This document shows positions 28,567 to 40,172 of a stretch of DNA of 64,000 nucleotides, piece after piece. The stretch lies in contig JAEMWC010000003.1 of NCBI GenBank assembly GCA_016490735.1, positions 2,557,501 through 2,621,500 on the forward strand, written 5' to 3'. Each line of letters begins with the position of its first letter. Within the stretch, counting starts at the first letter, position 1. The DNA comes from Pachyseris speciosa (taxonomy: Eukaryota > Cnidaria > Anthozoa > Scleractinia > Pachyseridae). A program made the position numbers and the translations under genes. Under the pieces are notes generated by a model. The model worked only from the letters and a program-made list of their open reading frames with translations. It had not been told where the DNA came from and ran no database searches.

Positions 28567-29914
28567 AGCAAACAACTGCCTATAACAATCCGATGCTTGG
28601 AAGAAAATGATGGGATTGACCCGTTAATATATGCTACCGCTAGGCGCGACCGTAAACAGGGATGGCTCAGCCTCAGACGTTTTGAGCACCTTGCCCATTT
28701 TTTTTTAACTCTATCAAAGAAACGCTGTATGCTCAACTTTCAGTTCTATATCACATCGTTTGAATGTATTGTTCGAGAGCCTTTTTCTGCAATGCATGCC
28801 CCGGAGTACAGAGTTTCATATAAAGAAGACAACCCAGGTCCGTAGACAGGTATTTTCATGGGGAGGTGAGTTTGAGCGCTGAAGGCTCGAATTGACGAGC
28901 GCCGTAGACGAGAATTTCTATTGGGGTCCGGGTGCATGCTTCCCCGGGAAATTTTGAATATTGATCATTCAAGACCTCAGTTTGAGCTTTTTGAAGGACT
29001 TTACATAGAAAATCAGAAAGTCAAGTTCAAACGTAAAAACGTCGATACTTAAGAAAAATTTCTAGATCTAAATGGATTTTGGACTCAATCGTTGAGCAGT
29101 TTGCCAAGCTGAAACCTCCTTTAATACTTCTAGGCAAACAAATCTACCACTTCGCATTAACGAGAGAGCTTTCTTTGAGCTATGCCGGCTCTGTTGTAAA
29201 TGTGGAGCCGTCTTAGAGCACTTACGCTCCTTTCACATTCGCAGCTGGTGGCTGGAATTGTGCAAGAAATCTTCAAGAGGACGTAAAGCGTGGGGTACAA
29301 ATCCCGCCTTAAAGCTTTTGCAGCGGAATTGGGTCTTTCCTCTTTCGCCTTCGAGCTGTAACCGAAATAGTCTTCCAGCAATTTAATAGTATCAGAGTAG
29401 CAGGGGATCACATAGCTGGCATGAAATGAAAACGGTTCCATAAATTGGATTAAATTTCTTTTTGCTGTAAGAGATGTACATAGACTTACTTTCTTTTTAA
29501 TCGCCGGTATGTAGTATACGGACTCTCGCGGCCCGTGTTGGGTGGGAGCGTGGGAGAGGGTGGTGCGTACGCACCCGTCGCACCCCCCTCCAACCAATTG
29601 CCATCGATGTCAAAAACATATCGCAGTGAAATTCAATAATACTGGATACAAATATTCAAATAGATAAGGATTGGGCTTTTCGTCTGTTATTATTTTTTTT
29701 TTAATATTTCATCATTCTTACGCTACCATTTCATTCAGCGTATTTATTCGTTTTCACCTTTGAAGCGTTATGTCTGTGCTATCAGACATAGCGCGGTCTG
29801 TGCGTTTGGTGCAGCTGGAATTCCTGGCTCAGCAATGACAACAATCATCGTGCTACAGTCTGTAGGCTTTACTTTGCACGACTTGGGGCTCATCCTTGAT
29901 GATGAATGGGTCCT
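28567..29914 (+). pseudogene. Second SLC1-type transporter copy, two exon remnants
   Basis: 28,567-28,650 encodes KQLPITIRCLEENDGIDPLI, matching the transporter segment just before the NMDG motif. That is the very exon missing from the copy at 13-18 kb. 29,786-29,914 encodes FGAAGIP and ends at DDEWVL followed by a gtaac donor, at the same position as the donor of the 18,137 exon in the first copy. The exon carrying NMDG is not found between them. The same strand, same order and same splice site as copy 1 indicate an old tandem duplication or one scrambled gene. Loss of the AVDWFL-type residues (DDEWVL here) suggests relaxed constraint. Confidence 0.7.
29157..29597 (-). pseudogene. hAT transposase C-terminal fragment
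   Basis: The frame's C-terminal third reads LYPTLYVLLKISCTIPATSC then ECERSVSALRRLH, the signature of the hAT-family dimerisation domain (P-x-S-x-x-x-E-R-x-F/V-S). hAT transposases are cut-and-paste enzymes. The RNase-H-like catalytic core and the BED zinc finger are missing, and the N-terminal part of this frame looks unrelated. It lies antisense between the two SLC1-like exon remnants, so it may have inserted into that gene. Confidence 0.65.
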
Positions 29915-30028
29915 GTAACTGCGTTCATTGAAAATATTTTTGTTTCGCTATTTTGTGGAGCCTTGTTACACTAAGAAAGATGTTTTTCCACCTAAATCTG
30001 ACTGTTTCTGTTTTCCTCTGAGGATCGT

Positions 30029-32245
30029 TTGTTCCTAAAACGAGGAGTGCGGAGTGCGGAGTGCGGAGTAATCAAAACGAAAAGATGGGAAATGGCAAAA
30101 ATGGAAGAAGAAGAAATATTAGAAACAGACGAAATAAAAATGATATAAATACAAACGAGTACAAAATTCCATATAATTACAAATAAAATATAATAATGAA
30201 GAGGAAATTGAATATTTTTCTCTGACAAGAACCCAAATAATTGCATGGAATAAGAAATAAATGAAAATCAATAAAAACGAGAACAATTTGTGATCCGTAA
30301 TGAGTACAAGGTTTCTGTGGGTTATTCTTTTTTTTTTTTTCCAGAGTTTTAATTATTTATTTCATTTCTGATGAGCTGTTTGTCACAACTTGAGTTCGTA
30401 GCGATAGTTATCTCTGCAGTACATGACATAAAATTCTTGCAAGCAAAATGCAGCAGAGCCAATCGGAAGTAGAAGTTCCCACGATGTTGATTTCACGTAC
30501 GAAGATGGCGTACAATTATTAGCACATAATAATTAATAAAGCACTTGGCGATTTATTTTGAAACATCACAGCATCTCATTTCGTTTGTTTTCACTGAAAA
30601 CATCCTTTGCTGGGTCTGTTGTCACTTACTACTACTTAAAATGCACAATTAGGAGAAATTATGGTTTGTATTACTGAAGAAATAGTTTTGTTGATGAACG
30701 CAATGATTTTAGCCCGAGACCTTTTATATCTTGTCATTCAATCGACACTTGATTATCCACCGTAGCGAAGGGAAATAGTGATGAGTCACACTTAACCGAG
30801 AGAAGTACTCAATTTCCGCATTTTGTACAAAACACGAAGTTTGTCTAAGAACAAGCCGTAGACTATGAGCAATCTCTCTTCCCTCTCAATTGCGCGTCGT
30901 GTTTTAATGCAATAAGGCAAATATATTCTCTTTGACTAATCCCTGCAACGAAAGAGGGAATGCGGGTAGGCTAAACAAGCCGATTGTTCCATTTGAACTC
31001 TCGTCGAGAGCTATGCATGTCATAAAATGGCTTTCAAAACAGGCGGTGAGTAGAGCTAATAAAGCGCACCTCTAATACGTGGAAAGAGGGAGAGGTGCCA
31101 GCCGAGCATGTAACTTTTGTTGTCAACGCATGACTAGCACTTCGCGTTCAGCTCAAGTTACACCGCCTCTTCGCCTGATCTTTGACATTTCTCTTCGCAA
31201 GAGCTATAGTACCGATAATTATATACTAAAAAGGATTACGAAAAAACAAACCTGAGAATTTAATAAAGTGAGCGGTTACCAATAGATTTAGATACCTTTG
31301 ATTTGGCGATGAATTCACTGATGGCGAGTGATGCGAAGAACTAAGAAAAGCGAAGTAGAGAGAATTATAAATTGTGTGTGTACTAAATATGTTTTTTATG
31401 ACTAAATGTTGAGCGATGTAATTATAGTTGAGCGATAATCTTACAGAGAGACTTACCTTTCTTCGTCACTTATCACCAGTGGATGTTCCTTATCTAGGGT
31501 TAAGACAATAATATTCATTTTAATCGTCATTTTAAACAAAGCTAAAGGAAGCCTTCAAAGGAAAAGCAGTGTTCAATAGCATATCAATGGACTAACCTTG
31601 ACCAGTGCCAGACATGGCTGGCTAAACAGTAAACGTGCTCGTGACGTGAAATCTGTTCGAGTGCTAAACCTGGCACAAATTCGTTACAGGAATTAGCCTA
31701 GAATTATCCACCCAACGAGCTATTATTAGTGCGTGCACGATTTTATCTTTCGTGTGTATGTGGGACCTCTACTTCTGATTGGCTCAGCAACATTTTGCTT
31801 CCAAGAATTTTATCGTCACAAACGCAAGTTGTGACAAACAGTGCATCAGAAATGAAATAAATAATTAAAACTCTGGAATAAAAAAAAAGAATAACCCACA
31901 GAAACCTTGTACTCATTACGGATCACAAAATGTTCTCGTTTTTATCAATTTTCATTTATTTCTTATTCCAATTATTTGGGGTTGTTGTCAGAGAAAAATA
32001 TTCAATTTCCTCTTTATTGTTTTGTATTTTATTTGTATTTTATATGGTATTTTTGTACTCGTTTGTATTTATATCATTTTTATGTCATCTGTTTGTAATA
32101 CTTCTTCTTTTTCCCATTTTTGCCATTTCCCATTTTTTCTTTTTGATGACTCCGCACTCCGCACTCCGCACTCCGCACTCCGCACTCCGCACTCCGCACT
32201 CCGCACTCCGCACTCCGCACTGCGCACTCCGCGTTTTAGGAACAA
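30029..32245. mobile_element. 2.2-kb foldback element with ~500-bp inverted arms
   Basis: The arms, about 30,029-30,530 and 31,725-32,245, are inverted copies (tgttcctaaaacg at the outer ends, then caaggtttctgtgggttatt and further blocks). The outer part of each arm contains a 7-bp satellite, gcggagt/actccgc, with three to four units on the left and about twelve on the right. The central ~1.2 kb has no transposase-like frame. Long satellite-bearing inverted arms without a transposase are typical of foldback-type non-autonomous DNA transposons. No target duplication could be defined. Confidence 0.8.
32148..32233. repeat. (ACTCCGC)n minisatellite
   Basis: About twelve 7-bp units with one variant (actgcgc) near the end. 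It lies in the right arm of the foldback element; the left arm holds the inverted form with three to four units at 30,043-30,070. Confidence 0.95.
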
Positions 32246-34120
32246 CTATAGGGCACTACTTTTTTTAGAATACTAACTCAACTTACAATACTTACAATAC
32301 CAACTGAAAATACTAACCTAATTTACAAAAACTAAGATCACTTACAATTTACGGTTACACATAAAGGTTACAATAATAAATTAAATGCTGCTGCTAACGA
32401 AGTAAAAGAAAAAAAGACTTACAATGGGTTGCAGTTGCACTTACGATTGTTAATACAACACAAAAGTATATTTGTAATGCAATTCTTCAATTAAATGGGG
32501 GTAGTACCCACTTTTTCTTAAGGAAGTTTGTGTTATTGATCTTTACTTTCGGTTTCATATTTGATGACTATTTTACTTTTAAATCCTTGGATTTTGGGTC
32601 GAATTTGGTTTCTTCTGCAGTCCCATAGAAACAGTTTCCCAATTATTATAAAGTTCTTCAGTATGTTAAGTAAAGGACATGGTTTAGATATTATTCCTAA
32701 TAAAACATTTTGAAGAGTAAGATAAATTTGCTGATTTCAAAGTTGGTGCCAGTAACTTTGAATTCATTCCAGAACTGCCTAACAAAAGAACACTGATACA
32801 AGAGTTGGCATAAGGGTTTCCGATTCTACCTTGCAATAAGAGAACAGATCGTCCGTTTTGAAGCCTGTTTTATGCAATTTAGAATTTTTGTATAAAATAG
32901 AGTTGATCACTTTGAACTGAAATCCTTTTACATATTATTCAAGTACAACAGAGTGTGGCAGAGTGAAAATTTGTCTCAGCTGATCTGACGAGTAATTAAA
33001 ATCATTCTGCAATTTACGAACGATATTAGGAAATTGTGCTTTTTTTTGCGTACAAGTAATGAATAATAGTCCTTTGATTTCTTTTTCCTGACATCAAAGA
33101 TGTTGTTGTCAATTGAAAATAATGGAGAGACTTTACATGGACACATAATAGTTAGGGCACTACTTAAATGCATGGGTGAGTGCAAAAATTTGGCTACGAA
33201 TAACCTAACTAGAGCAAATTATGGAAATTATAGCAACGGTATGTCTAATTATCGTCCCACCGTTGTTAACCCTATAAAAAAAATCCGCCCAACAGCAAAT
33301 GCACTTCAAGCTTCAAGTAAAGCGCTTCAAGCGTGTGCTTTCTTCTTTAAAAGAATCTCAGGCTATTAACAGAATTGAATTAAACGGGAGAAAATCTTGG
33401 CCCTGCTTGGCCTTAGCCTCAAAAATGAGGTATTCCATATTCTTCGCATGCGAAGTTTTTGTTTATAGCTTACTGTACCAGGTACTCCCACTTACATTGG
33501 CTGTAACTTACTTACTTCGCTGTAACTTTTAAGTTATGGTTCTTTTTGTTGTTGTTTGTTTAAATATTTTTCGAAAAAAAAAAAAATAAAGAAGAAGAAG
33601 AAGAAGAGAACGAAATAGATTTCACGTGATTTTCCCATAGGTAGATTAAGCGTCTAAGCACCATTAATTTAAGTTACAATCGCTTAATCCCAGTATTAGG
33701 GATATCCGTTGCCAAAGACACTCGTTCGACAGTTTCAGAAAGCTTGCTAATGGATTAATTTTAAGCACAATGGACCATGATGTTTCTTTGATTCTGTATT
33801 GTCTTGTAGCTTTCAAAGATTTTGCATACCGGTGACTTAACCCATAGGTTACAAAAGGTTACAGTTTAATTAATTTTAAATGTAAGGCACTAGCAATACA
33901 GATGTTGATAACTTCATTTCTACATGCAATGGATAAATGCAAGCTTGAGGGATACACATGGAAGCTTTTTCTGGAACCTAAAACCTTATTAATAATCTGT
34001 AGGAAGTCTCCATTGGTAAACGTTTTGTACTCAATATCGCTGTTGATGGTACCGGGGCCCACAGCCAATTTCTTTTACCTTTACAGACAAGTTATAAAAC
34101 CTTGAGTGGGCATCAGCGCG
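32246..34120. other. No gene recognised
   Basis: AT-rich sequence with A-runs and a gaa triplet run near 33,590-33,606. Only short chance frames occur on both strands. Confidence 0.4.
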
Positions 34121-34121
34121 C

Positions 34122-34171
<50 letters not shown>

Positions 34172-34417
34172 GACTTATTAGTAGTACTTCCACAAGGTGG
34201 CTCTTCGCCTACTAATTACAAATCTCAAATCAAATCAAATTAAATCAAAGTTGGTTTTGAGGAGAGGGGAAAACCGGAGTACCCGGAGAAAAACCTATCG
34301 GAGCAGAGTAGAGAACCAACAAACTCAGCCCACATATGACACCGAATCTGGGAATCGAACCCGGGATACATTGATGGAAGGCGAGTGCTCTCACCACTAC
34401 GCCAACCCTGCTCCCCT
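34121..34417 (-). repeat. tRNA-derived SINE, antisense, (TTA)n tail
   Basis: On the minus strand the element starts near 34,417 with ggttggcgtagtggtgagag (A box), followed by gggttcgattccc (B box, about 34,352). A body with ctccgggtactccggttttc follows, and it ends in a (tta)n tail, seen on the plus strand as (ata)n at 34,121-34,170. Head, body and simple tail are all present, so the copy looks full length. Confidence 0.85.
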
Positions 34418-35695
34418 CAAAGATGCACGTGTAACCAGACCACAGCTTTGGTTAACTCAAATTTTTCCGTCAACCTGGAGTAATTTTTAATATTCATATT
34501 AATTTTTTTTTTGTTTTCTCGAAGTCCATAGTTCGAGTATTTTTTATTAAATCCAACGTTGTTCCAGGCGCCAACCTCCGTTTACTTTATCTCTTTGGCC
34601 TTTTTCTGTAATTTCTCAATATAATCCTTCAGTTGTGCTAGCAGCTGAGACCTTCTTCTATGTCTATGTTAACCGCATTGATGTTTTTTTGCCATTTCAT
34701 AGGCATTGACTGCCTCTGTGAACAGATATATAACAATAATCAAGATAATTAATAGCTTAAGCCATAAGAGGAGCATTGCCAGCCAGCTTGGTCATCCCAC
34801 TGGGTTACAATTGACATTCAAGCGATCGATCGATCGAATCAAAACTGTTTGGGGACACTACATTAGAAGAAAAAGCTGTTGGATACACTGCATTAAAAAC
34901 CAATGGAATCGGTCAACGGCAACAATTCCCTCAGAGCTTTATCAACAGCTCTTCCTTCACAATTTTGTTTTTGTTTCTGCACCACTTCAGTAAACTGCCT
35001 TAAAAACGGAATGAACGTTCTAAAAGGAAAATTATACAAACTACAAAAAAAGTTAGGGATAATTTTGGCGATAAGTATGATTCACAGCGAAAGGTAATAT
35101 TTACGGTAAAAATTGTCCTTTTTCCAATTTTTTGTTTTTTCTTCAACTCCCTGAGAGAAACGTAACTGGTTTGATTCTTCATACTAACTCCCGTTCTTGC
35201 AAAACAGTTTTAGATACTTTTAAAACAGAGTAGTTTAATGTCTACAAACGCGATTATTTTGTGTGTGTGTGAGTTTTTTTTTAATGAAAGACGCCGTATG
35301 TTCTTTTTCTTTACTTTGACTTTAGGCTTTGACTCCAAATGACTTTGACTTCCAAGTTAAAAAGCACCAACTGTAGGTCATCGCTGAACTTAATTTTAAC
35401 TGCTACCATAAATTTAATATAAAACATGACTGCGAAGTGGCCGTAACCATGTTGCCACACTGACTCTTCTAACTTTAAACGGGCCAAAATGTACAAATAA
35501 ACACAAAGATATATATGTATAATGTATGCGCCGATCTAAACGGCAGCACTTTTCAGAGCTCCGCCAAGATTTATACTTTTATGTAAGTTTTACACCTAAG
35601 AAAGCTCCAACAAGGTCATGAGTTCTTTTAAACGTCTTTGGCCTTCTTACAGAGGTATGCGTGCTGGTCGTCTTGTTCAAGAGCGCAGCAAACGG
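34418..35695. other. No gene recognised
   Basis: Short frames only. Small gatc (gatcgatcgatc, about 34,825) and gt (35,262-35,270) runs occur. Nothing is assigned up to the left repeat of the Ty3-type element. Confidence 0.4.
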
Positions 35696-35981
35696 TGACG
35701 ATATTCCATTGTTCTTTGCGGCCAATCACTGTTGAGCTTTTCCATGTGCTCGAGTTCAGCCGCTTTTGCCACTTCGCTTTACATGGCCGGTTGATTCTGT
35801 TATTAAACGTCTGCTTGTTTAAGTATCGATTGGTAAGGACAAGCCTTGTTTCGTCGACGGAATTAGCAGCTATGCACGCTGAAGGCAGACAAATGTAGTC
35901 GTTATGCCGAGTGATAGTGATAACGCGACTCCTCAATCCGGTACGAGCGTTTCTGCTTCTGTTCCTCATTCTGTAACTACT

Positions 35982-37979
35982 ATGGCTTCTTCATTCATGT
36001 GTAATGTGTCCTTGCCTCCGAAACTGGAAACACACAGTACAAATCTGTCGAAAGAGTGGAAACAATGACGACAAATATGGGATGCTTACGAAGAAGTAAC
36101 TGATCTTCGAAATAAGCCAAGCCGTCGTCGCGTCGCTACGTTTATTACCTCTATTGGAAAGGAAGCTCTTGAAGTTCATAATGGTCTTCCGTTTGCAAAC
36201 GAAGAAGAGAAATCCGACATGAATAAAGTCCTGGAGTTATGGGAGATTCATTACATCGGTAAAACGAATGTAATCCACGAGAGATACAAATTTAACAACC
36301 GATCGCAAGAGCAAACAGAATCGATTGATACGTATGTGAATGCTCTGAGAGCGCCGGCGGATACATGTGAGTTTGGAACTTTGAAAGACCCTCTTATTCG
36401 CGATAGAATTGTATGTGGTGTTCGTGACAATGCAGTAAGAAGAAAGTTATTGCAAGAATCTGCGCTAACTTTGTCCAAATGTGTAGACATTTGTCGTGCC
36501 GCTGAAGCTACTTCTGCACAACTCAAAGAAATGGCGCCGTCCCAAAATTCCCACGAGGTGGATTTAGTGAAGAAAGGACAGGCTAAAAAAGCACATGCAC
36601 GCAAGGAAAAAGGAAAAGTTCCTAAAAATCAGTTAGTCGACGAATGCAGGTTCTGTGGTCGTCAACATGAGCGTAAAAGCGGAAAATGCCCCGCATATGG
36701 ACAAACCTGTTCTTCGTGCGGAAAACCTAATCACTTCGCTGTGAAATGTGGAAGCAAATCCAGTGATTCCAAGGCGTCTACTCACAGGAAGGTACATCAG
36801 CTCGCTGACAACAGTGACCCAAGTTACTCTTCAGAAGAAGAAATCTTGTCTGTGTCTTCGGATAATGCTGTCAACACTGTGAACATGTGTGAGTACAAAA
36901 ATAAAATATTTGCACACATGGAAATGGATGGTGTGTTAGTGAAGATGCAAGTTGATTCGGGTGCCTCATGCAATGTGTTGCCTCGCAAATTTCTTCCGAA
37001 AGAAACTGTGGTTGACAAAACTCATGTGAAATTAACCATCTACTCTAAAGCTAATTTGAAGGTACTGGGTGTGGCTAAAGTCTCCATGCGCAACCCGAAA
37101 AATCAGAAGAAGTACCGTGTTCAATTCGTAATTATTGAGGAAGATTACACTCCAGTCCTTGGCTCTACATCTGCGCAGAAAATGGGTTTGATCACTGTAC
37201 AACATGAGAATATCATGAATGTTAATGAAACTGTGGCTAAGACTGACTATCAAGGTCTCACCATGGAGGAAATTTCTGCCACCTACAGTGATGTTTTCAA
37301 GGGCCTAGGATGTATGGAAGGAGCTCTTCACCTGGAAGTCGATAAAAGTGTAGCACCAGCAATTATGCCTCCCCGTCGTGTACCCCTCACCTTAAAGGAT
37401 AGGCTGAAAGAGGAACTGAATCGCCTGGAGAAAGCAAGTGTGATTGAAGAAGAACCGACGGACTGGGTGTCTAGTCTGGTTGTTACCGAGAAGCTTAACG
37501 GGAAACTCAGAGTATGCATTGATCCCCAGCATCTCAATAAAGCACTGAAAAGTCATTACCCGCATCCAGTCATCGAAGACATACTCCCGGAGTTAACTGA
37601 TGTCAAAGTGTTCTCAAAGGCAGACTTAAAGGATGGTTTCTTACAGATACAGTTAGATGGAGAATCCAGCAAATTAACCACGTTCCAGACACCTTGGGGT
37701 CGTTACAGATATTTGCGGATGCCCTTTGGAATTTGCCCTGTACCAGAATGCTTTCAGAGAAAATTGGATCAGAATTTAGAACGCCTTAATGGAATCTATA
37801 AGATTGCAGATGACATCCTGATTACAGGCCGTGGTGCAAGCATGGATGATGCCGTGAAAGATCATGATGTTAACTTGCTGAAGCTGCTAGACAGGTGCAG
37901 AGAGAGAAATTTGAAGCTAAACAGAGAGAAGCTACTCCCAAATAGAAAGGGAGTTGTTAGCCCAGGTATTTGGCGTTGA
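35982..37979 (+). pseudogene. Ty3-type gag-pro-RT segment
   Basis: The frame begins at ATG 35,982, is stopped by TGA at 36,066-36,068, then runs open to 37,979. It contains a capsid-like gag region, a zinc-finger region (CRFCGRQH and CSSCGKPNHFAVKC), the retropepsin active site VDSGASCNVLP, and reverse transcriptase blocks LRVCIDPQHLNKAL, FSKADLKDGFLQI, LRMPFGI and ADDILI. The frame ends soon after ADDILI; the RT thumb/connection and the first part of RNase H are deleted, and sequence resumes at ERELLAQVFG. The protein would convert genomic RNA to DNA; as it stands it cannot. Confidence 0.85.
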
Positions 37980-38334
37980 GCGAAACCACCAGTTTGTTTA
38001 TGGCAGAAGAATTGTGTTGTGGTCTGACCATAAACCATTAGAGACTATTTGCAAGAAACCCTTGGCAACAGCCCCAAAACGATTGCAGCGCCTGCCCCTA
38101 CGATTACAGCAGTACGATGTTGAGATTCGGTACAAGCCAGGTCCTGAAATGTATTTGGCTGATACCTTATCACGTGCTTACCTACCGACAGAGGATCGCT
38201 CTCCAGCTGAAGAGGAAGCCAAGCGGATCCATGCTGTTGATTTCCTGCCTATCTCAGAACCACAGTTACTGGAGAGATTCAGCGTGAAACAGCAGCAGAC
38301 CCTGTCTTACAGTCCCTCATTCAAGTCATTTTAA
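37934..38334 (+). pseudogene. Ty3-type RNase H fragment
   Basis: The frame encodes ELLAQVFGVERNHQF, VLWSDHKPLE and ADTLSRAY, the C-terminal half of the Ty3-type RNase H and its tether. It follows the internal deletion after RT. The frame stops at 38,334, where a one-base shift near 38,290 would have continued into the integrase zinc-binding region. Confidence 0.8.
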
Positions 38335-39670
38335 AGGGCTGGCCAGATAGGAAAGAAGATCTTCCAAGAGAACTTCACCCCTATTTCAATGTTCGAGATG
38401 AACTGACAGCTCAAGATGGTGTTCTCTTCAAAGGATTACGCTGCCTGATTCCAACCAAACTCCGACCCAAGATACGCGAGCGTCTACATGGTGCACACAC
38501 TGGTATTGAAAGCTGCCTACGTAGGGCTCGAGAAACTGTCTATTGGCCCGGTATGACTGCAGAGATTAAAGATTACATCGCCAAGTGTGCCATCTGTGCA
38601 GCCTATCAGAAAGAACAACCAAAGGAGCCACTAATCTCTCACAAGATCCCTAACCGTCCCTGGGAAACAATCGGCTGTGACATCTTTCACTTTGAAGACA
38701 GAGATTACCTCTGCACAGTTGATTACTATTCAAGCTACTTTGAGATTGATCCCCTCAAAGCCAAGACCGCAAGCGAAGTCGTTAATGCCCTCAAGATACA
38801 CTTCTCGAGGCATGGAATTCCTAACAAGCTTATCAGTGACATTGGTCCACCATACAACTCCTATGAGTTTCAGCAATTCGTGACCAGCTATGACACTGAA
38901 CATGTTACCAGCTCTCCTCATTACCCGCAGAGTAATGGCAAAGTGGAAAATGCCATCAAAACCGCCAAGAGGTTACTGAAGAAATCTAGAGCAGCAAGAT
39001 CAGACATCTGCCTAGCTTTGTTCGAATGGAGAAATACACCTTCAGAAGGATTAGAAAGTTCTCCAGCACAAAGGATGTTTGGGCGTCGAACTCGAACACT
39101 GATACCAACGACCAGTGAGCTACTTAGGCCTAAAATTGTGGAAGACGTCCCAGGAAAACTGTTAAAGAGGAAAAAGTTGCAAGCAAAGTACTACAACATC
39201 AGTGCTCATGAACTCCTCTTAGCAATGGAGAAGTTGTGCGTGTGAAACCTACAGGCAGATCTGGTCAGTGGTATAAGGCTCGAGTAGAACAGCAAGTCGA
39301 TGTGAGATCATATGATGTGAGGACTGAGGATGGACGAGTTTTCAGAAGAAATAGAATACACCTCAGAAGCAGCAAGGAACCACAAGCTACCATTAGCAAA
39401 CCCTTGCCAATTAACATGCCAGGTGGAGCACCTCATGTCTCAATTCCCCCTGTCGAGCCAGCACCAGCTAAAACAAGCACCTCACAAGAAGTGCTACCGC
39501 CCAAGGACAATGTTGAAGCAACTTCGCCCGGAAAGGCAAACAGTGCTGTCAAGCCTGCAGTAGTTCCAGTACCATCTACCCCTGTGATGCGAGCTAGTTT
39601 ACCAGTCACTCGCAGTGGTCGCATCTCCAGACCACCTGGACATCTGAAAGACTTTGTCGTCTCCAAATGA
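38335..39670 (+). pseudogene. Ty3-type integrase, frameshifted
   Basis: The frame containing 38,553-39,245 is open upstream to about 38,340 and includes the zinc-binding H-H-C-C segment (HGAHTGIES ... CAICAAYQ). The catalytic triad is GCDIFH, SDIGPP (normally SDNG) and GKVENA. A frameshift near 39,230 passes to the frame 39,236-39,670, which carries the SH3-like C-terminal domain (GQWYKARV, DGRVFRRNRIHLR) and a proline-rich tail. Integrase inserts the cDNA; here it is broken. Confidence 0.8.
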
Positions 39671-40172
39671 CTTTGTTTGTTGCTAGCTAGGGACATTCAT
39701 GAGATAATGTTTTGGCGAAGAACTCTGCTTTAAGAACATTAGTTGAGATTACTTTTTTGCATGATTTACTGTCAGTTAGTTGTTTTTGTATTTGGATCAA
39801 GTTCATTGACTTTTCTTAAACAAGGAAGGGTGTGACGATATTCCATTGTTCTTTGCGGCCAATCAGTGTTGAGCTTTTCCATGTGCTCGAGTTCAGCCGC
39901 TTTTGCCACTTCGTTTTACATGGCCGGTTGATTCTGTTATTAAACGTCTGCTTGTTTAAGTTTATGGCTCCATTTCATTACACAAACTTCGCCGTTTTAA
40001 AATAACCACGATTCATCAGCGAGGAGTCGGAAATGGCTCAGTCAAACCTTCTTGGCGTGTTTCCCAGCAAGCCCACAACCCGTCAAACTGCGTTCGTACA
40101 ACACCAACTTCAATCTCAACAAGGAAGGGCTCTCCATCTGCCTATGTTCCATCGATATATTTATCGAACGTT

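Larger units (their letters stand above)
35696..39960 (+). mobile_element. Ty3/gypsy-type retrotransposon, decayed
   Basis: Two 128-bp direct repeats, 35,696-35,823 and 39,833-39,960, differ at only two positions and bracket gag and pol sequence, so they act as short LTRs. A purine-rich tract (acaaggaaggg) stands directly before the right repeat, as a polypurine tract should. I find neither a target duplication nor a clear primer-binding site. Domain order is gag, zinc knuckle, aspartic protease, RT, RNase H, integrase, as in Ty3/gypsy. Disruptions occur in gag, between RT and RNase H, between RNase H and integrase, and near the integrase end. Confidence 0.85.

Noticed and set aside
32022..32276. 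A protein with a repeated SALRTPH-type unit
   Set aside because: Translation of the 7-bp minisatellite in a foldback arm.
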